Below, one piece after another: positions 7,194-17,199 of a stretch of DNA of 64,000 bases. The translations under genes and the position numbers were made by a program. Each line of letters opens with the position of its first letter. Position 1 is the stretch's first letter. This DNA comes from Bradyrhizobium sp. JYMT SZCCT0428. GTDB taxonomy: Bacteria; Pseudomonadota; Alphaproteobacteria; Rhizobiales; Xanthobacteraceae. The stretch is from NCBI RefSeq assembly GCF_018131075.1, contig NZ_JAFCLS010000003.1:1-64000 (forward strand), given 5' to 3'. The notes below the pieces were generated by a model. That model made no database searches. It was not told the origin of the DNA and saw only the letters and a list, made by a program, of their open reading frames with translations.

Positions 7194-8731
7194 AGCATTT
7201 CTTCCAATTCACTGAGACCCTCGATAATCTCCTGCTCTATTTCCTTGATTTTGGCAATTATCTGTTTCGGCGGCCGGTGCACGGCAACCTGGCGCGTCAC
7301 TTCCTTGTAACGATTAAACGAGAAGTCATAGCCCGCGGCCGCGATCTCGGCCTTCGGGACGCAAAAGCTCTGCGCAGTGCGGGGTCGCTTTCGCTCAGCG
7401 CTTTGGCGCTGTGTCCACCGCACCGCGATATCTGGTAGATTGTTCTTCGCGTGATCTTCGTCACCAAGCTTCGCTCTTGGCCCGATCTTCTCAGCTGGCA
7501 ACAGCGCAGTGCGTTTGTCGTCCAACGAGAAGCCGTCGGCTTGGCAATCATAGAACCACACCTGATCAGTGCCGCCGGAGTTGGTCTTAGTGAACAGCAC
7601 GATAGCGGTGGAGACACCCGCATAGGGCCGAAACACGCCAGATGGCAGCTTGACGATGCCATCGAGCCGGTGGTCCTCCACCAGCATGCGGCGGATTTCC
7701 TTGTGCGCCGTAGAGGAGCCGAACAGCACGCCATCCGGCACGATCACCGCCGCGCGACCGCCGGGCTTCAGCAGTTTCAGGAACAACGCCATGAACAGAA
7801 GCTCAGTTTTCTTGGTCTTGACGATGGCCTGCAAGTCCTTGGCGATCGTTTCGTAATCCAAAGCACCCGCAAAAGGCGGGTTGGCAAGCACCAGTGAATA
7901 GCGGTCTTCGTCGCCTGCATGCTCTTGCGCCAGCGAGTCCTTGTAGCGGATGTCCGGATTGTCGACCCCATGCAGCGTCATGTTCATCGAGCCGATGCGG
8001 AGCATGGTGCCGTCGAAGTCGAAGCCGTGGAACATCTCCTCATGGAAATGATCGCGGGTGGCTTTTTCCTGAAACAGTTTGGGGTGGTTGTCGCGCAGAT
8101 ACTCACCAGCGGCGACCAGGAATCCGCAGGTACCACAGGCGGGGTCGACGATCACGTCCTTCGGACCCGGCGCCATCATCTCGACCATCAATGCAATGAT
8201 GTGTCGCGGCGTTCGGAACTGACCGTTCTGCCCGGCGCTGGCGATCTTCGACAGCATGTATTCGTAGAGGTCGCCCTTGGTATCGCGATCCTCCATTGGA
8301 ATTTCGGCAAGAAGATCGACCACCTTGGCCAGCAGCGCCGGTGTCGGAATCGTAAAGCGCGCACCCTTCATGTGGGTGGCGTGCGCGGTATCGGCCTCGG
8401 CCATGTTGCGCAGGAACGGAAAGACGTGTTCCGAGACGATCTCGAACATGTTGGCGGGATCTCGGTTCTTCAGCCGCGACCAGCGCATGTCCTCGTACGC
8501 AATGCCGCCGCCCTTGCCGATTTTGTCCTTGCCGGCTGGAAATATGCGCCGTTCGATCGGCTGTTTAAGCCGGTTGGCTTTGTTCTCCTCGCGGGTATGC
8601 GCCTCGTCCAGCCCGCGCATGAACAAAAGGTAGGTGATCTGCTCGATCACCTCGAGAGGATTGGCGATGCCACCCGCCCAAAAGGCATTCCAGACCCCAT
8701 CGATCTTGGAGCGTAGTTCCCCCGTCAGCAT
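7190..8731 (-). CDS. hsdM: Type I restriction-modification system DNA methyltransferase subunit (N6-adenine)
   Basis: 513 residues, about full length for HsdM. The N-terminal HsdM helical domain (about 1-150, beginning MLTGELRSKIDGVWNAFWAG) precedes the methylase core, with the SAM-binding motif DPACGTCGF (196-204) and the catalytic NPPF (284-287). The C-terminal helix (IIAKIKEIEQEIIEGLSELEEML) is the usual subunit-interaction arm. HsdM needs HsdS to find its target; hsdS here is a 37-codon stub, and no hsdR helicase-nuclease is in the window. The enzyme is probably orphaned unless a specificity subunit is supplied in trans. The gene follows the large STAND gene on the same strand after a 749 bp gap. 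Confidence 0.92.
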   Translation of the reverse strand: MLTGELRSKIDGVWNAFWAGGIANPLEVIEQITYLLFMRGLDEAHTREENKANRLKQPIERRIFPAGKDKIGKGGGIAYEDMRWSRLKNRDPANMFEIVSEHVFPFLRNMAEADTAHATHMKGARFTIPTPALLAKVVDLLAEIPMEDRDTKGDLYEYMLSKIASAGQNGQFRTPRHIIALMVEMMAPGPKDVIVDPACGTCGFLVAAGEYLRDNHPKLFQEKATRDHFHEEMFHGFDFDGTMLRIGSMNMTLHGVDNPDIRYKDSLAQEHAGDEDRYSLVLANPPFAGALDYETIAKDLQAIVKTKKTELLFMALFLKLLKPGGRAAVIVPDGVLFGSSTAHKEIRRMLVEDHRLDGIVKLPSGVFRPYAGVSTAIVLFTKTNSGGTDQVWFYDCQADGFSLDDKRTALLPAEKIGPRAKLGDEDHAKNNLPDIAVRWTQRQSAERKRPRTAQSFCVPKAEIAAAGYDFSFNRYKEVTRQVAVHRPPKQIIAKIKEIEQEIIEGLSELEEML

Positions 8732-9480
8732 GCCACCCCCGTTGCGTGTTCTTAGCCAGTATTAGCTGGCCGCGAGCCAGCACGAAAGACGGCATCTTCG
8801 CCGCCGAAGCCGCCGGCCACAAGCAGGCCGGTTAGCGATCGGGCCCGGACAGACGTTTTAGGCGAACCGCCTGCTTTACGGAAGTCCGGCGGAGCGTTTA
8901 TCCTGCCCAGAAGGCTGCGTGTACGGGATTGCGGGGCACAGATGTCGTTGGTGCTGAAATGCGACGCACAAAACCTCGCCGAGGGAAACGAGCTGTTCAG
9001 GCCAGCTCCCGCCTGGGTTTGCGGTCGAATTTTTACCAGAGCAATTGGCCGGAAACCGTGCGCCGCATCGTTGACAACCAGGAGTGATGACAGGCCGCCC
9101 CAGCGCGCCCTGACAATTGCCAACTTGGCAAGGTATGACCAGCGGCGGTCCCACCTGGATATTGGAAGTGGGCCTGAAGTCAAACTTTCTTAGTCATGGA
9201 GGCCTTGGTCCATACCACGCCGACATCGCTAGACTAGCATACCGGTCCCGGATGGCTAAGGTCCACATCGCCGCCCGCCATCTTTTACGTTGGTATGGCG
9301 GGGTTATGGCTGGACGTCTCATTGGCAGTGGCGGCGACCCTTAGACTGGGCGAGCCATCATCCCGGAATTGGAAGAAGCTGTGCGTGGTTCGAGGCGGTA
9401 CGGATCGCCCCCGCAGCCGATGTACGACGAAGGACGTCAAATCGCAAAGTTCAACGGCTGTTGCAGAAGGTCGACGGGCA
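8732..9480. other. 749 bp gap with no convincing gene, between hsdM and the STAND NTPase gene
   Basis: Frames on both strands are open for up to 140 codons, but none has a plausible start, ribosome site or recognisable family. The stretch presumably contains the hsdM promoter. It may be debris of a lost gene, since both flanks belong to a region full of broken genes; I see no terminal inverted repeats or transposase motifs. Confidence 0.5.
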
Positions 9481-12400
9481 TTAAACTCTTCTTTTACCCC
9501 ACGGGCCGACACCTTGGACGACGTCTTGATCGAGAAACTTCCCATCCAGCTTTTTGAGCCTCTTTTCCATCGCTCGTTTCACCTCCGCGTAGTTAAGTTT
9601 GGCGTGCTTGAGTTTGAGATCAAAGAACTGGCTTCCATCATCCAGTGCTTGTACTTCTTCTTGCATCCACACCCACGCGCGGCGATCGGCGGTGTCGCGA
9701 AATAGGATCCAGGCGGCATACGCTTCAACGGGATTGCGGGCAATCAGATAGGCTCGCCACCAGTGGCGCGCACAGGCGTCCGATCCGCGACGCAGTGCCG
9801 ATTTGCGTCGAATATTAGCCCAGTTTGTTATCGGGCCCGACGGCCACGCGCTTTCAGCGGGAAGCGCATTCCCTATCACGAAGCCTTCCAAGATAACCGC
9901 CCGCATGCGCCGCCAAATGAGGGACGAAGCCCGGTCACGTTCGAGGGCATCTGTGACCCAGTGAGTCTTTCCGTTGTAGGACGCAGCTAGCGCTAACTCG
10001 AACAACGTCAGATCGGAATAGCAGTTCTCAAGATCCAACAGTCCGTCGCGTAGCAAAATCGCGGGTGGAGAATCGGGAACACGAAATACTATATGCAGGA
10101 GTTCGTCGATTCCGGCGGCGCCAACATACCGTGTGGCGAGCGTTGCACGTAGCGCATGCCACAAATCGGCTCCTCGTCCAGGATCATGTCTCAAAAGTGA
10201 CTCGCAAAGCGCGAGATATGCTGCTTCAGCAAGCCGTACTCGCCTACGAAAATCATTCGTGCGCTCGCGGCCTCCCTCTAGCCAACGATCTAACATATCC
10301 CCGGCATGACGCGAGACAACGTCCATGTCTTCCGCACTGACATCCGTCAAGTAAAGACTTGCGCCAGCCTTACGCGCCACCTCAATCCGCTCGACCGCAG
10401 TGTCAATCGCCCGACGATGGGCTTCAACAACTGCATCTGCATTGACTTTCAACCACCCGAACGGGTCTGTGTTTACTTCAAGATTCGCTCGTGGCTCGGC
10501 CGACAATACAAAAGGACGCGCTCTTTTGTCAGATCGCTCGACTGAGAGGTCGGATCCAGGATCGGGCTCTTCAAGCTGGGGTGCGGCCAGAATTTGCCCA
10601 AAGATCTCGGCCGCGAGCCGGACTTCGGCGACATCGGCGCCGCGGGCTCGCGCTGCTTCCAGCAACCGCCAAGGCGCAAGGCGGGGCGCCAATTGGTCGA
10701 ACGGCAGGGCCGTCTCTGAGGCGATCAGCGCGCCAGAGCCGTAGTGATTGACCCAAAAATCGGCATCGGCAGCCCACGTCCATCCTTCTCCCACGAGTAT
10801 ACGACCAAATCGGGGCGCATCGCATTCTTCCAGCATCCGAAATACGATTCCCCGAAGCTCATGATTTGTGTCCCGTGCGAGTTCTTCAAACCACGTCCAT
10901 GCCTTATCGCTAAACGCGACGGAATGGACAGAGAGCAATAATAAAAGATCATGTTGCTCCTGCTTGGTGCCATGCCGGTGTTGCGAGATCAGCGCGTCGG
11001 CTTGGTCCGGCGTGGGAGCGTTGAGGACGTATTCAAACTCAGTCGAGACAAATTTTAATGCGGCAGCAATCATCCTGTTAAACTGTTCGACCGTGTCGAG
11101 AGATCGCAGCTCGAGCATCAGGAGACGGCCTGCGGCAACGGCTTCCTCTCCACTGTCGCCTGCGACTGCACTGAGCCGCAATATTTGTGCTGCCTCCGCT
11201 TCTGTCTGGCCGGCCAGCAAATAATGCTCCACCGCGTGGACGGCGCTCCAATAGCGTGATTCCGGCGGCCTAGTCTTGAAGCTAAGCAGCTTACGTTGCG
11301 TCAATTCGGCGAGAATGTCAGGCGCACATGCGGCAAGCGCTGGCTCTAGACTTTCAAAAACATGATCCTCGCGCGTAAAGCTCCCACCGCTATCCAAGGT
11401 TCCTACATCAAACATCAATGCAGCCGCGCGGAGCTCATTTACAAACGCCTGCTGCGGCTTGAAACTCGGATCGGACCAGAAGGCCGAAGCCCGCTGAACA
11501 CGCGTTGCGATACCAACGCCGGTATCGCTCAACGCAAGGTCGGCATGTCGGCGCTCAAGCGCAAAGAAACTTCGGGAGGGACTAGCGAGATAATCCTTTT
11601 GATAGGTTAGTTGGTGGTCGAAGTCGGTATCGATTGACGTGGCGGAGTCCTCATCAACTTCCTCACCGGTCAGCCGGAGCAAAAGCGAGCCTGCACGCGC
11701 AGAAAGGTCAGCATGAATACCAGGCTCCGGAACACGAGTTCGAACCAGGCCAGAGAGCGTACGCAACTCCACCGCCGTCGCTCGCGGATCGAGCTCATTG
11801 AGATAGCAAAGCCATTTCAACCCCCGCCAGACTTCGTCGTTTGGATTCACCGCGCGTGAAATCGCAGCAGCTTCGAAACATGAAGAGGCACCCGCCAGCG
11901 GAAATCCCTCAAGGATCGACGGAATGGTGGACGCAAGCGAGCCGTCGTCACGGTCAACAAGCGTCAACGGGACGCCGAGAACCGTCAGTTCGCCCGACGC
12001 ATCTACACCAATCTTGGTTTTGTATCGGTTCGAACGGCTTTTCTCTGAATCGGGGTTGGCGTCGAGACGCGGATCAAGCTCGCGGGATACGATCGATAGC
12101 CACGTGGACGTGCGAGCGACAATGATGGTGAGGTTTGTTCTGTCCGTGCGCGGAATTGCGCGCAGCGCGTTTACTGCCCAAAGTCTGGCGGACGCTTGTG
12201 ACCGCGCATTTGATCTTTGCACGGCGTCAAGCAGGGCCTCGGCAAGATAAATTGATAGACCAGCCAACTCGCGTCGGTGACTATCAGTCACGTTTTGGCT
12301 TTGGAGCCAGGCCGTCACCAGTACGCCACTGGCTGGCGTTGAGGTCGGCCCCTCCCGTTCAACTAGAATAGACACAGCCGCCCGGAGAATTTCCGCTCGT

Positions 12401-14346
12401 TGATCCAGCCCCGCAATCGGATCAAGCCAACTCGTGATCACGGCGTCGACGCTCTCAAAGTTCTGTACACCGATGCCGTCGATTTGTGCCAGCAAGCCGG
12501 CGCCGAGCGCGTGTGCAACGACGGTAGGAGTAAGCTGCATACCTCCGGCTGGGCCCGGTTTGGCAAATTGCCCGTCAATAATGTCGCTGAGGCGCAAATA
12601 GACTTCTCGGGCCGATAGGTCAGGTCGGCTTGTCGTTTCGCTAAGCGTTTTCACCGAGAAGGCCGTCATACCGTCGCGGTAGCGCCGAGCGATTTCCTGC
12701 AACCAAGCGTGCCATTCTTCCTCGCTGAAAGACTTTCCGGCGCGGTGTCCAAAGCTATCTCGCCCGTATTCCCATAACAGCCGATGTATGGTTACCTGTC
12801 CTGCGTCGACGAGCCGATCGCGGAACCGGACTACCAGTTTGAAAAAGCGCGGCGTGCGGGCAAGTTCGATCAAATCGGGGTGCAAATCTGCTCGCGACAG
12901 ACCCTCGAAGGCGAGCATTTGATCGAGCTCAGCGCCTGGCGTGGCATCGTATACATCGACGCCAATTCGAACCGCCGGAACAATCAACCCACGAAGGTTC
13001 GCTAGCTTGTCTTGAAAATGATGGGGCCGGGTACTAACCATGACTCGAACTCGGCCTGCAAATACCTCGCTTTGCAGAACCTTAAGTATCGACAGCCATT
13101 GAACGGATGGTTCCTGATTCAGGCCGTCGAACAGTACGGTCAAAACTGCGCCCTCAGTGGTTGGGCGTTTGAGAAGAAACCCTAGACGCCGCATCCAGTG
13201 ATGAGTATCTCGGACCCCGGTGAGCTCATAGAGACGCTCGGCGAGAAAGCTCTTGATCTCCATCTCGGATGCCGCCGTGATGTTCGCCGCGGCAGAGGAC
13301 GACACCACCAAGATGATCGGATGCTCGGATCTATGATCCACCAGCCAATCAAGCGCCGCCCACGTTTTGCCCACACCATCCGAACCAACAATGGCAGCGG
13401 GAGCGTCTCGTTGCGCGGGTCCCTGCCACCAGGCTGATAATGCGTCAGAGACTGACTTCCGCTTCACTTTTTTTGACTGGGCTCCCCCGGCCGCATCTTG
13501 CCCCAATTCGGCGTTTGACGTTTTTGGCAACGTCCAAATCTTTTTCAGCTTGTCGTGCGACTGCGCTCGAAGTCCTTGAAATCCGAGGCTCCACGACTGC
13601 AAGTTACGGCGTAAAGCATCAATCGCATCCGTCGCCGCTGGTTGGAGGGCGCGTGCGAGCATCGCGGCATCCTTAGAAAATTCTGCCTCCACCACGTCTG
13701 GCGCTAATGCGCATAATGCGGCCAGCGGCGCCACGTCGCGGTCGTTCCAGTCAATAACGATCACAGGAATGCCGAGCTGCTCTCCCTTCTGCATAAGGCT
13801 TTGCGAGAGTTGCTCGGGCACGCTTCTTGTCGCCGCCAGAAACCAGCCTTCCAGAGCGTAATCGCGACCAAGCGCTTGATCAAGCTCACCTAGCAGCTCG
13901 CGCTCGCCCAGACTTGTGGTGTCGCTATACTTTTTGCACTCGAGCCTAAAGCGGCGCCCATGTTGACCAGCTGGACCGGCGTCGCCTCCGTGTTGGAAGC
14001 CCGATTTGGCGACGGCAATTGGAACATCCAACAGCCGGCCAATTAATGCCGCTGCAAGATGCTCAAACTTGCGCGCATTCGAATCCTCCTGAAGCTCGCG
14101 CTTCAGCTCATCTTGTAGCGATTGATTGACACTTGATAACGGCAAGTTCGACAGTCCATCGTTTCGGTCTTCGAAGACAAACCAGCTTGGTTTCGCCCAG
14201 CTGTCGCGATGGTGCGCTGGAAAGGTCAAGATTTGCGGTCGTCGATGGTGTTTAGGATCAATGAGGTGGTAGGTCGATGAAAACGCTCCTCTAGGCAGCT
14301 TCTCAGTTGCGCTTCTCGGCACCGGCTGTCGGCCGAGGCAGATCAA
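9481..14346 (-). CDS. Avs-like STAND NTPase with N-terminal Mrr/PD-(D/E)XK nuclease, putative antiphage sensor
   Basis: About 1621 residues. Residues ~85-200 look like an Mrr/PD-(D/E)XK nuclease: acidic site in HGGDAG (Asp122), a beta strand RFRLECKKY with Glu136-x-Lys138, and a following sheet-helix segment ending IPVIVIDW. A linker leads to a P-loop NTPase: Walker A GSDGVGKT (321-328), Walker B VLTVLFDG (401-408) and a sensor-like VMVSTRP (435-441), as in STAND ATPases. The remaining ~1000 residues are mainly helical, without clear sequence repeats, the usual place for target recognition. Nuclease + STAND + long helical sensor is the architecture of Avs antiphage proteins, which bind a conserved phage protein, oligomerise and cut DNA. 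The family call is inference from layout. The start is uncertain: the first possible codon is TTG at 14346, no ATG occurs in frame for ~180 codons, and a TTG around residue 68 is also possible. Confidence 0.82.
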   Translation of the reverse strand: MICLGRQPVPRSATEKLPRGAFSSTYHLIDPKHHRRPQILTFPAHHRDSWAKPSWFVFEDRNDGLSNLPLSSVNQSLQDELKRELQEDSNARKFEHLAAALIGRLLDVPIAVAKSGFQHGGDAGPAGQHGRRFRLECKKYSDTTSLGERELLGELDQALGRDYALEGWFLAATRSVPEQLSQSLMQKGEQLGIPVIVIDWNDRDVAPLAALCALAPDVVEAEFSKDAAMLARALQPAATDAIDALRRNLQSWSLGFQGLRAQSHDKLKKIWTLPKTSNAELGQDAAGGAQSKKVKRKSVSDALSAWWQGPAQRDAPAAIVGSDGVGKTWAALDWLVDHRSEHPIILVVSSSAAANITAASEMEIKSFLAERLYELTGVRDTHHWMRRLGFLLKRPTTEGAVLTVLFDGLNQEPSVQWLSILKVLQSEVFAGRVRVMVSTRPHHFQDKLANLRGLIVPAVRIGVDVYDATPGAELDQMLAFEGLSRADLHPDLIELARTPRFFKLVVRFRDRLVDAGQVTIHRLLWEYGRDSFGHRAGKSFSEEEWHAWLQEIARRYRDGMTAFSVKTLSETTSRPDLSAREVYLRLSDIIDGQFAKPGPAGGMQLTPTVVAHALGAGLLAQIDGIGVQNFESVDAVITSWLDPIAGLDQRAEILRAAVSILVEREGPTSTPASGVLVTAWLQSQNVTDSHRRELAGLSIYLAEALLDAVQRSNARSQASARLWAVNALRAIPRTDRTNLTIIVARTSTWLSIVSRELDPRLDANPDSEKSRSNRYKTKIGVDASGELTVLGVPLTLVDRDDGSLASTIPSILEGFPLAGASSCFEAAAISRAVNPNDEVWRGLKWLCYLNELDPRATAVELRTLSGLVRTRVPEPGIHADLSARAGSLLLRLTGEEVDEDSATSIDTDFDHQLTYQKDYLASPSRSFFALERRHADLALSDTGVGIATRVQRASAFWSDPSFKPQQAFVNELRAAALMFDVGTLDSGGSFTREDHVFESLEPALAACAPDILAELTQRKLLSFKTRPPESRYWSAVHAVEHYLLAGQTEAEAAQILRLSAVAGDSGEEAVAAGRLLMLELRSLDTVEQFNRMIAAALKFVSTEFEYVLNAPTPDQADALISQHRHGTKQEQHDLLLLLSVHSVAFSDKAWTWFEELARDTNHELRGIVFRMLEECDAPRFGRILVGEGWTWAADADFWVNHYGSGALIASETALPFDQLAPRLAPWRLLEAARARGADVAEVRLAAEIFGQILAAPQLEEPDPGSDLSVERSDKRARPFVLSAEPRANLEVNTDPFGWLKVNADAVVEAHRRAIDTAVERIEVARKAGASLYLTDVSAEDMDVVSRHAGDMLDRWLEGGRERTNDFRRRVRLAEAAYLALCESLLRHDPGRGADLWHALRATLATRYVGAAGIDELLHIVFRVPDSPPAILLRDGLLDLENCYSDLTLFELALAASYNGKTHWVTDALERDRASSLIWRRMRAVILEGFVIGNALPAESAWPSGPITNWANIRRKSALRRGSDACARHWWRAYLIARNPVEAYAAWILFRDTADRRAWVWMQEEVQALDDGSQFFDLKLKHAKLNYAEVKRAMEKRLKKLDGKFLDQDVVQGVGPWGKRRV

Positions 14347-14576
14347 ACCTCCGACTTGACTGTGTCCAAGATCGGGGGCTCATCGTCCACTGCTCGACCG
14401 TCAAGCCTTAACCCTTTCTTAACGGCCCCTTTTTGACCCCGGGATATTTCTCAACCCCGTATTGAAGCGCGCGAGGCCGGGGGGCCTGTCCATGGTACCC
14501 CGGGGGTAGCGTCGCCCTACTCGCCGATGGCATGCGACCGACCGTGGTCGCGTCAACCATAGATGCGAGGCGAGAG
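14347..14576. promoter_or_regulatory. Divergent promoter region between the STAND gene and the ArdC-like gene
   Basis: 230 bp separating two divergently read genes, rich in CCCCGGG-type blocks (near 14437 and 14496). No defined operator or -35/-10 pair can be named with confidence. Confidence 0.35.
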
Positions 14577-15460
14577 ATGAAACGCGATCTCTACGGCGAA
14601 GTATCCGCGCGCATTGTTGCAGAGCTAGAAGCCGGCGCCGCCCCTTGGGTTAAACCCTGGTCGGCAACCCCGGGGGCGAATACGCCATGCAACGCCGTAT
14701 CCAACCGCCCCTATTCAGGATGCAACGTTGTTCTGTTGTGGATGGCACAAGCGGCCAGCTATCGCACGCCGCGCTTTGTGACGTTCAAGCAGGCTTTGGA
14801 GTTGGGCGGCAACGTCCGCAAGGGCGAGCACGGCACCAAGTTATATTTTGTCAAGCAATTGCAGGTCCGCGGACAAGGCGCAGATGATGATAGCGCCTCA
14901 ACGCGCATAGTCCCGATGATGCGGGAATACACGGTTTTCAATGTCGACCAGTGCGAACGCCTTCCCGATAGCATCAACACGGGAAAGCCGATACGCGTTC
15001 GCAATCCCGACACGCGCGATGGGCTCGCCGATGACTTCTTGCGCTCAACCGGCGCAGACATCCGCGAAGGCCATGGCGAGGCGTTCTACGTTCCGAGCAG
15101 GGATTTTATCTCGATGCCGGGCTTCGCAGGGTTCAAGGGCGCAGACCATTTCTACAACGTTGCGTTCCACGAATTGACGCACTGGACGGGGCACAAGTCG
15201 CGCCTTAATCGGGATTTGAAAGGCCGGTTCGGCTCACGCGACTACGCAGCGGAGGAACTGATTGCGGAACTGGGTGCCGCCTTCCTGTGTGCTGAGTTTG
15301 GCTTTGACGGAGACGTCCGGAACGCGGGCTACATCGCCTCTTGGGTTGACCTTCTGAAGGCCGACAAGCGGGCATTCTTTACAGCCTGTAGTCAGGCATC
15401 CAAGGCTGCGGACTATTTACGCGGGGTGGCCCTTGCTGAGCGCACGGAAAGGACGGCGTG

Positions 15461-15461
<1 letters not shown>
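14577..15461 (+). CDS. ArdC-like antirestriction / zincin-like metallopeptidase domain protein
   Basis: 294 residues from the ATG at 14577, preferred over the ATG at 14532 because GAGGCGAG precedes it and MKRDLYGEVSARIVAELEAG is the normal N-terminus. The N-terminal ssDNA-binding ArdC domain (APWVKPWSA, NRPYSGCNVVLLWMA, FVTFKQALELGGNVRKGEHG) is followed by a zincin domain with HELTH (about 198-202) and a downstream AAEELIAELGAAF that can supply the third zinc ligand. Plasmid ArdC protects incoming DNA from restriction. Such genes travel on conjugative plasmids and integrative elements, so this one supports a mobile origin for the region between it and the left end. It is divergent from the STAND gene and ends near the tRNA-Gly gene. 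Confidence 0.88.
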
Positions 15462-15729
<268 letters not shown>

Positions 15730-16186
15730 ATCCGAGATGTCGACGATCGCTCGCCGGCAACGGCAGAGCTATGCCAAATGCAGGCCGTGAATGCAACAGT
15801 GCGAACGCGGCCGAAGCCACCGGGATAGCCCGATTTTCTTAATTTATTGGCGAGAATCGGTCCGAAACGGCGCCCAAACCGCGGTAATCGGTTCCCCGGT
15901 CTCCCCAGCGCGAATTCCCTGGTCAAATTGTCGGGAATCCCGGCGATTCGGACTTCCGCCCGGATGCCCCCGATCCGCCCTCCCGGTCAATTCGTCGCGC
16001 CGGCTAGACACGTGATGGCGGGCCGCCCATCGTTCGGGGCGGCACGCCGCGGCCGGGGCCGATTGAATTTTGTGACCAAGCCGCCATCTAGCGGATGAGA
16101 ACTTCGCGCCCTTCCGTGCTAGAAGGACGCCAATCTCTGGGACAGCTTTCGAGACGAATTTTCAAGACATCAGGCGAGGATACATC
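15730..16186. other. 457 bp intergenic region before cnoX
   Basis: No frame here has a plausible product. It must contain the promoter of the tRNA-Gly (leftward) and of the thioredoxin-like gene (rightward); a GGCGAGGA ribosome site for the latter lies just before 16187. No other structure seen. Confidence 0.45.
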
Positions 16187-17110
16187 GTGACGATAATTGA
16201 GCAGGGCGGCGGCCCCGCGCCGCAGGCCGTACCCGATCTGATCAAGGATACCACCACCCAGACCTTCGTGAAGGACGTCATCGAGGAATCGAAGCGCCAG
16301 CCGGTGCTGATCGACTTCTGGGCGGAGTGGTGCGGTCCGTGCCGTCAGTTGACGCCGATCATCGAAAAGGCTGTCCGCGCCGCCAAGGGCAAGGTCAAGC
16401 TGGTCAAGATGAACATCGACCAGCATCCGCAGATCCCCGGCCAGATGGGAATCCAGTCGATCCCGGCCGTGATCGCCTTCGTCAACGGCCAGCCCGCCGA
16501 TGGCTTCATGGGCGCGGTGCCGGAGAGCCAGGTCACCGCCTTCATCGACAAGCTCACCAAGGGCATGGCCGCACCGGGCGAGCCGAACATTGCCGAAATT
16601 CTGCAGGAGGCCGAAGCCGTGCTGGCGGAAGGCGATGCGGCGGCCGCGGCGCAGATCTATGCCGAGGTGCTGTCGATCGATTCCACCAATATCGCCGCGT
16701 TGGCGGGTCTCGCGAAATGCTACGTGACGACAGGCGCCATCGAGCAGGCCAAGCAGACCATCGCGATGGTGCCGGAATCCAAACGCAATGACGCCGCCGT
16801 GAAGGCCGTGCAGGTCTCGATCGATCTTGCCGAACAGGCGCAATCGGTCGGCCCGGTCACCGAGCTGGAACAGAAAGTCGCCGCAAACCCGCTCGATCAT
16901 CAGGCCCGATTCGATCTGGCAACCGCGCTCAACGCCCAGGGCAACCGTGCCGAAGCGACCAACCAGCTGCTCGAAATCGTCAAGCGGGACCGCAAGTGGA
17001 ATGAGGATGGCGCGCGCAAGCAACTGGTGCAGTTCTTCGAAGCGTGGGGCGGCGCCGACGAAGCAACCGTGGATGGACGCAGGCGGCTGTCGACGATCCT
17101 GTTCTCGTGA
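16187..17110 (+). CDS. cnoX: Thioredoxin-domain/TPR co-chaperone (CnoX/YbbN type)
   Basis: 307 residues, GTG start at 16187 after a GGCGAGGA ribosome site. A thioredoxin domain occupies ~20-130 with the complete WCGPC motif (48-52), followed by TPR-like helices (ILQEAEAVLAEGDAAAAAQI, LAGLAKCYVTTGAIEQAKQT) and a C-terminal co-chaperone region (NPLDHQARFDLATALNAQG). E. coli CnoX has a redox-inactive thioredoxin domain and holds oxidised clients for GroEL and DnaK; here both Cys are present, so disulfide chemistry is possible, as in Caulobacter-type homologues. It lies 89 bp upstream of the LON-N gene, probably as a co-transcribed pair. Confidence 0.9.
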   Translation: MTIIEQGGGPAPQAVPDLIKDTTTQTFVKDVIEESKRQPVLIDFWAEWCGPCRQLTPIIEKAVRAAKGKVKLVKMNIDQHPQIPGQMGIQSIPAVIAFVNGQPADGFMGAVPESQVTAFIDKLTKGMAAPGEPNIAEILQEAEAVLAEGDAAAAAQIYAEVLSIDSTNIAALAGLAKCYVTTGAIEQAKQTIAMVPESKRNDAAVKAVQVSIDLAEQAQSVGPVTELEQKVAANPLDHQARFDLATALNAQGNRAEATNQLLEIVKRDRKWNEDGARKQLVQFFEAWGGADEATVDGRRRLSTILFS

Positions 17111-17199
17111 GTTGCGTATTCCGCAACCGTGGACACCGGTTTTGGATTAAGAGTACGCGCAAGACATAGACATCTCATGCAGTAGAGCCGGGGCCGCAG

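Noticed and set aside
8942..9193. 83-codon frame in the hsdM-STAND gap
   Set aside because: No domain, no ribosome site, and competing frames on the other strand are equally open.
15847..16098. 83-codon frame between tRNA-Gly and cnoX
   Set aside because: No ribosome site, no family, Pro/Arg-rich as expected from random GC-rich DNA.
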